From contig JH153500.1 in the NCBI GenBank assembly GCA_000226015.1, positions 65,373 through 105,665 on the forward strand: DNA of 40,293 bases, in the 5' to 3' direction. Each line of letters starts with the position of its first letter. Positions within the stretch are counted from its first letter, which is position 1. The DNA is from Mnemiopsis leidyi. Lineage: Eukaryota > Ctenophora > Tentaculata > Lobata > Bolinopsidae. The notes under the pieces are model-generated. The model was not told the origin of the DNA, did not search any database, and saw only the letters and a list, made by a program, of their open reading frames with translations. This document shows, in pieces, positions 1 through 10,994 of this stretch. A program made the translations under genes and the position numbers.

Positions 1-299
1 TATTTTAATATTTTATTGTTATATTGCAGACGAGAAAATAAAAACTTGTTTAACTTGAAAAAAACTTGTTTAACTATTTTAAGTTAAATTATTGTCAAGC
101 ACTCGCTTACCTATCAATGCTATGTGCTTATGCTCACTATGTGTGCAGCTGCTCCAGCAAAATGATTATTTAGAGTAAGGTAATGGTTAAATGTGGTTTC
201 TAGTATTTTTATTTAGAACTTTCTATGATTACTGATTAAAGCAAATATTTGGTTAAAGCAAAGCTTTTGTCGAAATATTTTCTCAGACGTTGCCTTGCC

Positions 300-1470
300 T
301 GGGGACCTCAGGCTTATTAGAGAGAGCCGCGTTGAAAGAGCCGTGCAACGCCCGGTAAACGTTGCCTAACCTGCTGCCGCGAAGTGGCAGCCCCCGCCTG
401 CGAAGCGCGCGGCGCGGCGCGGCAGTGAAATTGAAATTAATGGGCCATAACGCATTGTCGCGGTGATACCCGAATCACGCAGCTAGGCTAGAGCTGAACG
501 ATCGTTTCTTCAGAGTACGGTAGACGGATATAATCTCGTCAAACAACGCAAGGCAACAAATATGTAAGTTTTTATTAACATAAAAGATACAAAATAGGTG
601 CTATCGCTTCATTTGAGTTCCTACCACCGCTGAATGCTAGTACGCTTGACAATTGATGTCGAGATGATATCCGGCTTATTACGCCAACATAGCCCTTTGG
701 CTCACACTGCGCGCGCCCTTAACCGCAAATCGGGACGCCTGTGTGAGTGTTTGCTTCGCGCGTCCGTCCTAATTTCGCACAGGGATGTAAGTGTTTAGCA
801 GATATCCGGTCAACGTTCTGACGCCAGGATAGCAGCAAGCTGCAAGACGCGCGGACAGCGGAATTGAAGTCGGGTAACACCTGGAAAAGCGCTCACGCAA
901 CAATGAACAAAAGGTTGTAGGCTTACAACCTACCGTCATCGCTTCGCGCGCGTCACACCTGCTCCTCGAGCGAAGCGTAATGACTAAGATTCAAAGAATC
1001 GTGGACGCGCATCGCCCGTTAAACAAAAGGTAGCTACCCAGCAGCCGCGCGCGCAGCGTGCAAAGCACCTGATAAGGTGAGCCGCGCGCGCACGTGCAAA
1101 GGGGTTCTGGTTTGAGTTGACGAGATGATATCCGTCTAACGTTCTAGCTGCGTGAGTCGGGTATCACCCCGACAAGGTTTGAGCAACAAAAGTTCACACC
1201 TTGTTCTGTTCCGACAGGGTGCGTACAGCGCTTCATCTAACCAGGTGCTTACAGTTACACGAACAATCTATACTGTTTTAGTAAGAGCCGCGCGCGCACG
1301 TTAACAGTTATCGCGGTTCGATACCAGACTTTCAGTCTCGCAGCTTTGACGAGATGATATCCGTCTAACGTTCTAACTGCGTTCTAACTGCGTGAGTCGG
1401 GTATCACCCCGACAATCGCAGCTCAAAACTGAACGTTCGAACAATAGACGGATATAATCTCGTCAATGGC
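300..1470. repeat. CpG-rich nested repeat block
   Basis: This kilobase is rich in CpG and GCGCGC runs, unlike the AT-rich surroundings. It holds several copies of a terminal motif GACGAGATGATATCCGTCTA: direct near 1118-1138 and 1348-1368, inverted at 521-541 and 1445-1465, and decayed near 657-680. The submotif GTCGGGTATCACCCCGACAA occurs at about 1156-1175 and 1396-1415. Repeated ends in both orientations indicate nested insertions of a small non-autonomous DNA element. No transposase frame is visible. Confidence 0.6.
1346..1466. mobile_element. MITE-like element, about 120 bp, with 22-bp inverted ends
   Basis: The left end begins TTGACGAGATGATATCCGTC. The right end, read on the other strand, begins TTGACGAGATTATATCCGTC. 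About 21 of 22 bases match. The interior contains a short tandem repeat (TTCTAACTGCG twice) and the GTCGGGTATCACCCCGAC submotif. Size, inverted ends and lack of coding capacity fit a miniature inverted-repeat transposable element. I did not find a clear target-site duplication. Confidence 0.6.
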
Positions 1471-1719
1471 TAGAGCAACCAGATACCAATTAGGCAATTA
1501 ACCAATTTATATGATATAGCATGAAAGACGTGTATCAATATCGCTTTGCGCTTCAATTGGATAAACTCATTTTGTATCACTATTAGTTGCATTTTGATCG
1601 TCAAAATACAAAATAATAATCAACTTTCAGTAGTACTAGTACTTCAGTTGGTTATACTTTAATGTAAGTGTAACCTAACGGTAAGTGTGATGTAAAAAAC
1701 CAAATACAAATACTTATGC

Positions 1720-1729
1720 TTTATTTATT
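1720..1729 (-). other. Candidate polyadenylation signal for gene A
   Basis: On the minus strand this reads AATAAATAAA, two overlapping AATAAA hexamers about 490 bases past the gene A stop codon. Its use is inferred from position only. Confidence 0.35.
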
Positions 1730-2212
1730 TAAGCTTTTGACTCTATCTTTAAAGTCATTCACAAATGGTCTCGGTCCTTGTCAAAATGCTAATACACAAT
1801 CACAAATTAACTTTAAGTATAAAAAATTATTTACGTGACAAGATGAACGCAAGTCAACGCAAACTAAAGTTTCGTGTAGACCAATCAATTTCGTGCTGAA
1901 ATTATATTTATATCCGCCGGGCTCACTGACTGAATAACTAGTTTCATCACTGACAAAAGGCGTGCAATTAGTCATGAATGCGTATTGGTAAGTGGCGGTT
2001 TCTGGTTTACAAATTTATGAGGTCAACGCCAAGCATCTACATTCTACAACGTCCCCTCATCTTCAATCCGTTTTTTGCTTTCCAGTTCTTTGTTCTTGTT
2101 TCTTTTTCAAACTCAACCGTCAACAACGGCTAACAAGGATGCTCAGCTCAATCTCAGCCACTTTAAAACATAGACTAATGACTTAAAATCTAGAAAATTC
2201 TAAATCTGTTGC

Positions 2213-5200
2213 TCAAAAGTCTTCTACGTAGGCACAGTTGGAAATCCCAACCGCAGCTGATGTTTTGCTCTGATTGCTAAATTTCTCCGGATTGCGAGCC
2301 CTACGTGGATTGCCGACTCTACTGGATCTGAAATTATTGAGCGTCCGACCGTTCTGATAACGTCTAGGGCTAATCTCTGATTGTTCAACTTGCGAAATTG
2401 AAATCTGGTTTAACTTTATAGAGCGAATACTTCGAGGAGTAGATCTGTCTGATTCGTTGTCGAGAATTTGCTGGGATGAGTTTTGTATTCTCTTGTTCAC
2501 GTAAACAAGGATCAGAACAATGAAGAAAAATGAAGCGATCACTCCTGACAGGACGGACAAACCGGAAACTAAGACTCCTGAGGGAAATTTGTGTGAACTA
2601 TTGTAAGTCTAATGTGAGGAAAAATGCGAAGTAGAAACAACAAATCAAGTCTTTAAAAGTTAATAGAAAATAAAAGGTCTTCTACTTAATGATAATGTAC
2701 AAGGTGAATGGTAAACTATCGTTATTCTAAGGTGAAATCGGATTGGTATAATGGACACTAGGAATTTATTTGACGAGTTAAGATTGAGTCATATCAAGGA
2801 AAATGTAACTATTTTCCTATTTGTTAACCTTAATCTGAAATAAGTTCATTATCTGACTCACTCCAAATAATGATACTAACTATAATGTTTACAACTAACA
2901 ACGACTATTAACTTACTGCTCATTTTCTGGTCGATGTTGTCCACCACGGGAATACATGACGGTACAGTAGAGTTCCACTCCCCGGACTCCAGACAGGTCA
3001 TGAAGGGAGAGGAAGAGAGATAAGAGAGATAAGGACCCGGACAGCTAAACGTCAGGGTGTAGCCCACGTTTAGGGAGTCTGTTTTGTAGGTTGTCGGGGA
3101 GATGGTTGAGTTTAAACTCTCTTGAAGTATGTGATCTAAATTGCACTCTGAAAGAAGTTCATAGTTTCAAGAAGAGAGGAAAGGAGAACCCACGGAACCG
3201 TTCATCTGAAACGAGAGTTACTATCCCCTTAAAAAGTTTGGACATAATCATCCATCACAATCTTTTAGAAGTCTACAATAATCAAGTACAGACCAGGTGC
3301 ACATTCCGGAGTCTGGGTGATGTTCCAAGTTCCGTCATGTTGACAAAGAGCAGTTCTTTCTCCCAGCAACTTGCCATCACCAGGACAACTAAACTCTGCT
3401 GTAGATCCTTCTGAGGGGTTCTCCGTGGAGTAGAATATCGTCCCGTTAAACTGATCTACGAACTTCGTGCACTCTAAAAATGGGTAAATCGTTGTTTGAC
3501 TTCTCTTTGTCAGCAAGTCTTATTACTGTGAACAACATAGGACGTTTAAATCGGGCCGATCGCGCGCTGGCATCTTAAAAGTGTACTTATTAGCCACAAT
3601 CTATATATGCCGGCGCGCAATGGGTCCTGTCGGCGCGCAATGGGTCCTGTAAAACGTCCTATGAGTATGTTTTTCACAGTTACGATTTTCGCCGTTAATC
3701 TGAGCACGAGTAAATTAAACGTAAAAAGTGTTATATTAACATCACACTTATTGCTGTAAACTCACTGCGATAACATTGGATAATATCTCCACTCCAAGTC
3801 CCATTATTTCTACACAACCTCTCCTCAGGACCCTGACTGACGTAGAGTTTCCCACAACTCTGTTTAAACACGTTACCAGGGTGCCGGGCAGGGGGACGAG
3901 GTGAGTAGTAGCCGATACCTTCAGCTGGTCCGGATATATCTGGACACACTGGGGGAGTGTGGGTGTTACCAGGGTGATACTGGGGGTGTTACCAGGGTGA
4001 TACTGGGGCGTTGGTGTTACCAGGGTGATACGTTGGTGTGTCGGTGTTACCGGGGTGATTCTGGGGTTCGGGTGTTTTCAAGTTGATACTGGGGTTGTCG
4101 GTGTTACCAGGGTGATACTGGGGTTTGGGTGTAACCAGGGTGATACTTAGGGTGTGGGTGTTACCAGGGTGATACTGGGGTGTTACCATGGTGATTGGTG
4201 ATAATGAGGGTGTGGTTGTTCTTGCATGGTGATACTAAGGTGTGGGTGTAACCAGTATAAGGAAAGAAAGGATACTTACAATTTACGTTGCAGACAGGGG
4301 CAGTTCCATTCCAAGTTCCATCACCCTGACAGGACAAAACTTGGCTCCCATTAAGAGTGTTTCCGGGAAGACATGAGAAGTTGACCACAGTGCCGATGAT
4401 AGAGGAGGTTTGAGAGACAGTGTCAGGGTTGAGTTCACCGTTAGGTAGCGACAGTCTCGGACATTCTGGGGATAAATATCTCATGTCAACATACCCAAAT
4501 AATTTGTATAGTTAATGATTGCATTCTTTTTCATCAAAAGAAACAGAACTAGACAGCGACCAGTATCCATTAAAGTTAAACTTGTTCTTGAACCGAAAGC
4601 GAATCAAAACTAAGTCTAAACCCAACTTAGTCTTTTAACCCAAAGATTTTAACAAAAACTAACTAATTTCAATGCAGTATGGCCACCGCGGAGTCCAAGT
4701 ACCGTTCCTCAAACAAGTAAGATCAGTGACGTTAGGTTCAGGTCTGTACCCAGAGTCACAAGTCACGGAGACCTGTTCGTTCTCGAGATAGGAGCCTTTA
4801 TCAGGGGTGAAGGTGAAGTGTAGTGCGCTGGTGTTCGGCATGCACGGTATTGCCACCTCTGTCGAAAGTTGGGAATGATTGGCTTGTTTATTATTGCTGG
4901 CATTTAAATCAAGTTTTTTGTTAGAATTAGTTCTGGATGATTAGAAATGTATAGATTTTGAATATTTGATTCTGGGTGAAGATGATTTATCGAACCTATA
5001 AATAACAGAGTAAGAAGTGTTAATATTGCAGGAACACGTTGTAAAGGGAATTGTCTTTGCTTCATGACAATTTCGAACGCAAGGTTAAAAAAGTTACGAA
5101 AAAGGAACAAACTCGCTGGCGAATATAGATGATATCAATTTTCACCGATAAAAATACAGGGCGTACGGCATAAGACTCAACATTGCATTATCGTTCACTT

Positions 5201-7653
5201 CGTTAGAGGTTACGCCGTGAATTATCTAAATGTATCAAGTTTTAGATCAGTCATGGTTCTTAGCAAGTATCAACTTATCGAGCAATTAGAGCGTTATCTA
5301 GATTGTGGAGTTGAAGATCAACTTGAAACTTATTGTTTCTCGCAAATTAGCACCTTTTTTTCAAGACATCGCTTAATTTAGCGTGACAGGAAACGTTTTT
5401 ATCAGATTTTTAGAGTTGATCTTAGTCCATCAGAAGAAATTGAATTTGGGAGATTGGGACAAATGAAAGGCCCTGTTTAAAGTTTTACTCCGACTAGTGG
5501 TTCACGATTTGCTAAAACCGAACTGTAAATTTCAATAATTCTGAGCAGTTCAACCAGATACCAACAAAAATTTAACAAGTTTTTTTGATAGAACAAAACT
5601 TCAAAAAGTCCTTTACCGAAAAGAGATTTTTACCATGATTATAGCGCAAACAACTAAAGTCCCCTGAAGACAGCGATGTATCCAAGTTCACTAAAAAACT
5701 AACCTATATCACAGTTGGGACCTGACCAGCCGGGTTTACAAACTGTTGACCCGTCAGTCTGGTTACAAGTCGATGTGTCGGTCTCTACACAGTGCACGGA
5801 ACAGTCAAGGTAGTAGTCTCTTTCACACGTGATCTGAAGTTAAGATTTCTTACTGGTCAGTGTATTTTGTGTATGTCAGTGTGAGGGTAAGCCTCGTTAT
5901 GCAATGATTAATGACAAAATAAGATAATAGATGAGCGGAGGAATCAAAATAATGGAATTTCAGCTTAATGTTAATTATTCGTTATCAGTGAGGGTGGCGT
6001 GGACTAAAGTGTATCTTGTATATATATGCTTATAAGATACACTTTGATCCACTCCACACTCATATATAAGTTCAACTTGATATCTGACGTTTGTAGTGAG
6101 ATTGAAGGTAGAATGTCCCGAACTAAATCCGTAGTTCTCGATACCGAACACCGCGAAGTTGTTGTAGTTGAATCTAGCCACGTCACGTCGGTTTCCATCT
6201 GCTGCAGAATAGTCGTACGCTTGTATCGAGAAGGTTAACAGCCGGATCTCCTGTCCGAAGTGAGATTGATCAGATAATAAATCCTGATTTTTTAAGGAGT
6301 ATAACGCAAAGCTTCGTTTAAACTTCATTCCATTAAATCTTTATGATAAGATTTCGTTTTATGAAATGAAGACCGGACAATAATATATGTTTCTAATACA
6401 ACCATATCCAATGTTATTCAATAATTACAGAATCGAAACTGAAGCATTACGACAACATACGTCAGTAACAGAAGTGTCTTTGGGAAGAGGGTTAGGTATA
6501 CGTTGGAAGTCCGCAGTAAGAATCGCATCATCTCCGAGAGGGAACTCAATGACACTCGCTTGCACCTCACTTGTGACAAATCTGGAAAGTAAGATAGTCA
6601 AAATGGACTTAAATCTAAAGAAGTTGATAAATTTTGGTTATCGAAATATTGGGCGATTATAACTAATATGTATGACAGTGAAAGACCGTGTTCCTTATTT
6701 CATTGAATGCGGTAAATTTTGTCTCAAAACTATGCGACTAAAAGTACTCAGAGCTTTTGACTAATTGTAAGGAAAATCAGTAAATAAAATCACTTGACAA
6801 ATTTTCTGAATTCTCGAAGTCAGTGTGACATATGCAGCAGCATATTTTGCATACTTGAGTCTAAAATGATGTTTACAGGGTGGTGAAATCATTCAAAAAA
6901 GCAACCATCTCGCGATAATTCGAGAAGTCGCCCCTTTGGCAACATTACAGTTAAAATGCTCAATTTGGAACATCCCTGTACATTATCATTGAAGAAGCAC
7001 TTTAAATCGTGATTCTAACTATCTGCCAGTTTTGCTCAGAGGGGCCGCTCAGACATGATCTCACGCAGACAGATTGGAAGCCTGAACATGCTAAATGGAC
7101 AACCGACAAATTCCTCTAAAAACATACAGCATTCTAAAATCACAACGAAATAGCTATAATTCGGCCATCATCTTCCGAAATTTCCAGCAGCGAAGACATC
7201 ATGCCCCTTGAGCGAGAGTAAAGAAATGTGTTATAAGATACAATTCATGAAGCACGATAAATCGAGGCACTAACAGTTTTAATTTGGAGGGCCGCTCCAT
7301 CTAGATCTTGCACAAAATGTTGGAGGATCCTCAACCTTAAAATAGACACATCCAGCATAGTTTACTCTGTACTCTCTAAACATCGCCCAAAACTCTGCAA
7401 GCCGAGGAAAAACTCACGTCTCAGAGAAGGGGGCGGTGAAGCTGACCAGGAGTTTGATCAGACAAGGGGTGGAGTGATCTTGGGTGTTGCAGTAGGTCCC
7501 ATCAAGAAGTCTGTTCTCTGGGTTCTTGAAGGAGTGTAAAGTAACACTGACTCTAGCATCACTCCCCACCAAGGAGGGGAGATAGGTTGATATCACCAGG
7601 CAGAGGAGAGATGAGATGAGTTTAGAGCGAGTAAGAGGGGAGATAGAAGTCAT
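2213..7653 (-). CDS. Gene A: MNNL-DSL protein with five sushi domains and one membrane helix
   Basis: Ten exons join in phase into 666 aa: 7653-7418, 6581-6461, 6250-6077, 5833-5704, 4858-4664, 4465-4280, 3948-3766, 3473-3294, 3147-2917, 2577-2213. Residues 1-30 are a signal peptide (KLISSLLCLVISTYL core). Residues 30-177 resemble the Notch-ligand MNNL region. Residues 178-220 (exon 4) are a DSL-like domain with DYYLDCSVHC and the closing GWSGPNC. Exons 5-9 each carry one CCP/sushi domain with four Cys and the Trp before the last Cys. The membrane helix is about 547-572 and the basic-acidic tail ends YVEDF. All CCP exons are phase 1-1, so they can be duplicated or lost without breaking frame. 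The start is the first in-frame ATG giving a signal peptide. The intron-3 donor (GTTGAA) is weak but is where the paralogues splice. Known: DSL domains bind Notch. Inferred: a Notch-ligand-derived surface protein; its partner is unknown. Confidence 0.85.
2860..3112 (-). repeat. 253-bp tract shared with gene D (copy in gene A)
   Basis: This tract covers most of gene A exon 9 and the first about 57 bp of the following intron. It matches 31318-31570 on the opposite strand without gaps. I count 8 mismatches in 253 bp. Identity stops abruptly inside the exon: upstream of the tract the two sushi exons differ. Confidence 0.9.
3536..3663. mobile_element. MITE-like element in a gene A intron
   Basis: This 128-bp segment begins CATAGGACGTTT and ends with its inverse (AAACGTCCTATG). 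The similarity continues imperfectly inward to about 33 bp. It contains two tandem copies of a CpG-rich 20-mer, CGGCGCGCAATGGGTCCTGT. It lies between gene A exons 7 and 8 and differs in its ends from the element family at the left edge. No clear target duplication was seen. Confidence 0.6.
3961..4256. repeat. Minisatellite in gene A intron 6
   Basis: About a dozen degenerate units built on GGTGTTACCAGGGTGATACT, roughly 20-24 bp each, fill most of the intron between exons 6 and 7. They translate as a repetitive open frame on both strands, which I treat as an artefact. Confidence 0.9.
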
Positions 7654-8171
7654 TCCAAGCAGAAGTAAAGCAGTAGTCGATAGAAGAAACACATGGTAAC
7701 GTTATCATTTGATAGGTTAGCGAGAGGAATGCATGTTCATTTCTACATCCTGTCACTGTCAGGGTATTTAATTAATTACCTCATGGAAAGTGTGTTGATG
7801 TGCCATACGTAATGGTGTACGGTTATCAATAAAACAAGGTATGAAGTCAATACAAACCAAATCGAATTTAAGAGTGGAGGAGAAATCGGTACAAATACAA
7901 CAAAACGTACGACTCACACCTTATCGTTAAAACTTTAATAAGGAAACCAGGGCAACATAGTAGGTGTTAGATTATTGTTAAAAGTTGAACGTTTTAAGAA
8001 GAGAATTTACGACATTAGGTCTCTTATCCAATGTTCATATTTTGAACTTAGACTCACTTTATAATAAAAACCTATTGCATTATTGTAAGCTAACGATTTG
8101 AGGAGGTTACTCAAAAGTCATAAATTGATTCAGGGCGGGTTTGACCCAGCTGCCCAAGTTTGAGCTCTACA
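7654..8171. other. Divergent intergenic region between gene A and the COX7A-like gene
   Basis: This 0.5-kb region separates the start of gene A (minus) from a TATA-driven plus-strand transcript, so it must contain both promoters. I see no clear TATA box for gene A and no other gene. Confidence 0.5.
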
Positions 8172-8182
8172 TATATAAAAGG
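8172..8182 (+). promoter_or_regulatory. TATA box of the COX7A-like transcript
   Basis: TATATAAAAGG is a near-perfect TATA box. An initiator-like CTCAGT lies about 30-35 bases downstream (near 8210). The likely first exon, ending before a good donor (GTATAC after GGATATGCAG, about 8330), would be mostly non-coding. Confidence 0.6.
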
Positions 8183-8337
8183 CTAAAAGGGTTCCAAGTT
8201 TCATTCCATCTCAGTATGATGAATGATTATTTTACTTATGAGTTTATTTCACAGATCGGACACTCGCTACAAGTATTGAGATGTACTCCCATCATCACGT
8301 GACTCACAGCTAGAGACTTCCCGGATATGCAGGTATA

Positions 8338-8522
8338 CTCCTCCCTCCTTTCTACTTAACAACCCTCCTTTCTCGTTAGCAACCCTCCTTTCTCGTTAGC
8401 AACCCTTGTTTCTCGTTAGCAACCCTTGTTTCTCGTTAGCAACCCTTGTTTCTCGTTAGCAACCCTTGTTTCTCGTTAGCAACCCTCATTTCCCGTTAGT
8501 AACCCTTGTTTCTCGGTAACGA
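8338..8522. repeat. 20-bp minisatellite upstream of the COX7A-like exon
   Basis: About nine tandem units of the type CCTTGTTTCTCGTTAGCAAC sit in the presumed first intron. The central five are almost identical; the outer ones are decayed. Confidence 0.9.
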
Positions 8523-8707
8523 TCAGTGTTTATCCTCTTTGCCCTGACATTTTGTATCCTACCCTTCTTGCTTGTTTCTCAAAGCCTTCTTGTTCTACCC
8601 ACACCATTCTTGTTCTACCCTACCTAACTTTGCTTGTAGTTGTACCGATTTTCTAGTTGAACTACCCCCTTATTGACTCCAACTAAGAACCTGCAGATAG
8701 TCCCTCC

Positions 8708-9437
8708 ATGTTTGCTGAACACTCAGAGTTTGGGAAGCTGGTTCCGAACAGCTACCAGGACACCCTAGCGTACAGACTCTGTACCCTGACTAGCGGGTGT
8801 GGAGCTCTGTATATCATCGGTCTGACTTACTACGTTCGGGAACACTCTTCCGTTCACGGCATACCTACTGTTTTTACTCCAAGTAAGTTGTAGGCAGATC
8901 AGAGTTTTTAGGGAGTTGTTTTCGCAGATTTTTTTGTTTGGTTAGACAATTTTGAAGAATTTGTTTAAGTTTTTCCAAACCCGTAGGCAGGCATCACAAT
9001 TTGTGGCCATTGTATGAAACATTTACTGTCCATATGACGACACGTGCAAAATGTTTTATCAGAGACTAATGAGCGAAACTGTTAGAGAAAGTTATCAAGT
9101 CGTTTGGATAAACATAAAATGCGATGTTAGCGGATATTCCTGAACTGGCTTATAATCGGTAAAACTGTCACGAAGGCCATCGTATGACTGTCTTGAATTA
9201 TTACAATTGACATTCAAGAGCTTAGATTTTAAGGGTAATTACCAAAAAAGATGCTGCAAATTTAATGGTCGGTTTGATTTTGTTTACATTGAAGTCCAAA
9301 TCAATCAGCTTACTTAGCGTGTTTGATACTAGGATAAGAACCCTGAGTTCAGGAAATAATCATGTTCTCCTCTTTCAGAAACCCTTCCCGCTGCATTAGC
9401 ACCAATTATTGCGGCAAAATTCAATGAATTAAAATAA
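8708..9437 (+). CDS. Small membrane protein resembling cytochrome c oxidase subunit 7A
   Basis: Two exons join in phase: 8708-8882 (donor GTAAGT, phase 1) and 9379-9437 (acceptor CTCTTTCAG), giving 77 aa. Residues 2-23 match COX7A in spacing: Phe-x-x-Glu near the start, then Asp-x-x-x-Tyr-Arg directly before the hydrophobic helix (LTSGCGALYIIGLTYYV, about 27-44). COX7A is a single-helix nuclear-encoded subunit of mitochondrial complex IV. An acceptor at 8695 just before the start suggests an upstream exon that might hold a targeting peptide, but I could not build one in frame. The tail after the helix is longer than usual. The call rests on a short motif; an unrelated one-helix protein is possible, and the second exon is less certain than the first. 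Confidence 0.45.
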
Positions 9438-9924
9438 CTTCCTCACCTGGGGAATCACCTAGTAATTTCGGGCACAATTGATAGGAATACTAGACACAAT
9501 GATTTCAGGCACCTTGGTGCTAATATAAACTACATCTGTGTTTACTGCGTTGTTTCTTGTGACTGCAGTTACACCCTTTTATTTACCAAACCCTTAAGGC
9601 TGCTAAGTATGAGGCAAATTATCTGTTGCTATGACAGAGCATTACCTAATTTGAGAGCGGCGTACTGCTCAAAATTGAAAATTGATATTTTTTGCAAAAT
9701 CTGCTGATTTATCAATTTGATAAGAGAGACGATATGCTCAGCAAGGGGAAAATTGTGAACGGTGCAAAAAAGCAAACGGATTTACGTTTCGCTAACGGGT
9801 ACTGACAGAAACAGCTTATATCAGTGATATTTTTGGCTATAAGCAAAAGTTGTCAAATTAAGTTGTTTTTCAGAATTCTATTCGAAATGACAACTTCTCA
9901 ATTCTTACTGAGAAAAAGGACGCA

Positions 9925-10994
9925 ATGAAAGTATATTATAAAACTTTCATACATATCTCAGTTTGGGCCGGAATATTCCTACTGTGCTCGAGCTTGTTTA
10001 CAATCGCACTACACAACAATAGGTCTAAGTTCAGATTGATCGGAGTTCTTGTCATACTGCTTGTTACCATGGTAACCTGCGCTTTTGGAGCCTTCACTAC
10101 TGCTTTTGGTTCTCAGTAAGTACCCAATACAGAATGCACTAACAGTATATCGTGCTAATTCTAATTTCCGTTAACAATAAGATTAATTGGATTTTAAATT
10201 TATAATGAATAATCGCTACGATTAAAGGAGATGTAAAATACGATTCTGTCAATAAAAACTTCCTTCCACTTAGTGAGTGTTCCAGATTCCAGAAGAAAAT
10301 CAGCTGTTCAAAAGAAATATTCCAGGTATTTTGAACAAGAAATATTCCAGGTATTTTGAGGCCCAGTCGTGTCAAATAGTGCCGGACCACCTTAAGAAAT
10401 CTGAAATGGAGTGTGTGTGCCTGATGGGCGGACTCTACAATAATGCAGCTAACAAGGTCACCATAGATACCGTATCTCTGGGCTACTGTAGGAACAAGAT
10501 AGGTGTTCTGAAGGGTCTGATGATGGTGACTTCGATGGTGTGTCTCATGACTATAGCATTCTTATTTATGCAGGTATGACATTGTACTTGTAGATTTGTT
10601 AGAAAATTAGTATTCGCTCCTGTTTAGCGATCGGATACAATAGGGCCGGGCAATCCGCGACAAAGTGGGTCGGAGAGGACTGTGGAGTTAGAGCCAGTAA
10701 TTCGAATTTCACCTTACTCCTTGTAATCAAAAATAACCCTTCCAACAACCTAAGAAAACATATAAAGCTGATCGCCAAAACCTTAGCTGGTTAAACTCAA
10801 ACCTTACTAAATAACTTAAATTTCAGCTTCTAGTTCTACTGGTACAGATAAAGAGTTCAACATCACTAGCAGAGATCAGTAACGCTCTTATCAGCGGGGC
10901 AGGGGACGATATCAGTGGCAAGTACAGCGGTCTTGAGTCCGGTGCTGCCAACTACGAGGAACTTAAAGAGCAGAGCACTAAACTTGTCAAGTAG
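9925..10994 (+). CDS. Unrecognised multi-pass membrane protein
   Basis: Three exons join in phase into 193 aa: 9925-10115, 10351-10573, 10827-10994. Hydrophobic segments lie at about 12-28, 36-62 and 115-146. The last is long enough for one or two helices, giving three or four passes. Between the second and third is a loop of about 50 residues with five Cys (SC, ECVC and GYC among them), likely extracellular or lumenal. The C-terminal 45 residues are soluble and charged. The ATG is the first after an in-frame TAA. The layout resembles four-helix tetraspan-type proteins, but I recognise no family signature such as the tetraspanin CCG or the claudin W-GLW-C-C. The acceptor of exon 2 lies in a duplicated 25-bp unit, and only the second copy keeps the frame open. 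Confidence 0.7.
10313..10359 (+). repeat. Duplicated splice-acceptor unit
   Basis: A 22-base sequence containing AAATATTCCAGGTATTTTGA occurs twice with a 25-base period (10313-10334 and 10338-10359). Each copy holds a TTCCAG acceptor. Splicing into the first copy meets a stop; the second fits gene phase. Confidence 0.85.

Larger units (their letters stand above)
1..2212. other. Left flank without a gene
   Basis: I see no coding exon here. Bases 300-1470 are a CpG-rich nested repeat block described separately. The rest is AT-rich. The short open frames at 1781-1975 and 1992-2186 have no domain, no matching splice signals and no family resemblance. The 3' untranslated region of gene A (minus strand) probably extends into the right part of this stretch. 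Confidence 0.6.

Noticed and set aside
3989-4189. Repetitive open frame on the minus strand (HPGNT repeats)
   Set aside because: It is a translation of the intron minisatellite of gene A and lies between two exons that splice in phase without it.
8338-8522. CRISPR-like array (regular 20-bp repeats)
   Set aside because: The repeats are contiguous without unique spacers and lie in animal nuclear DNA: a minisatellite.
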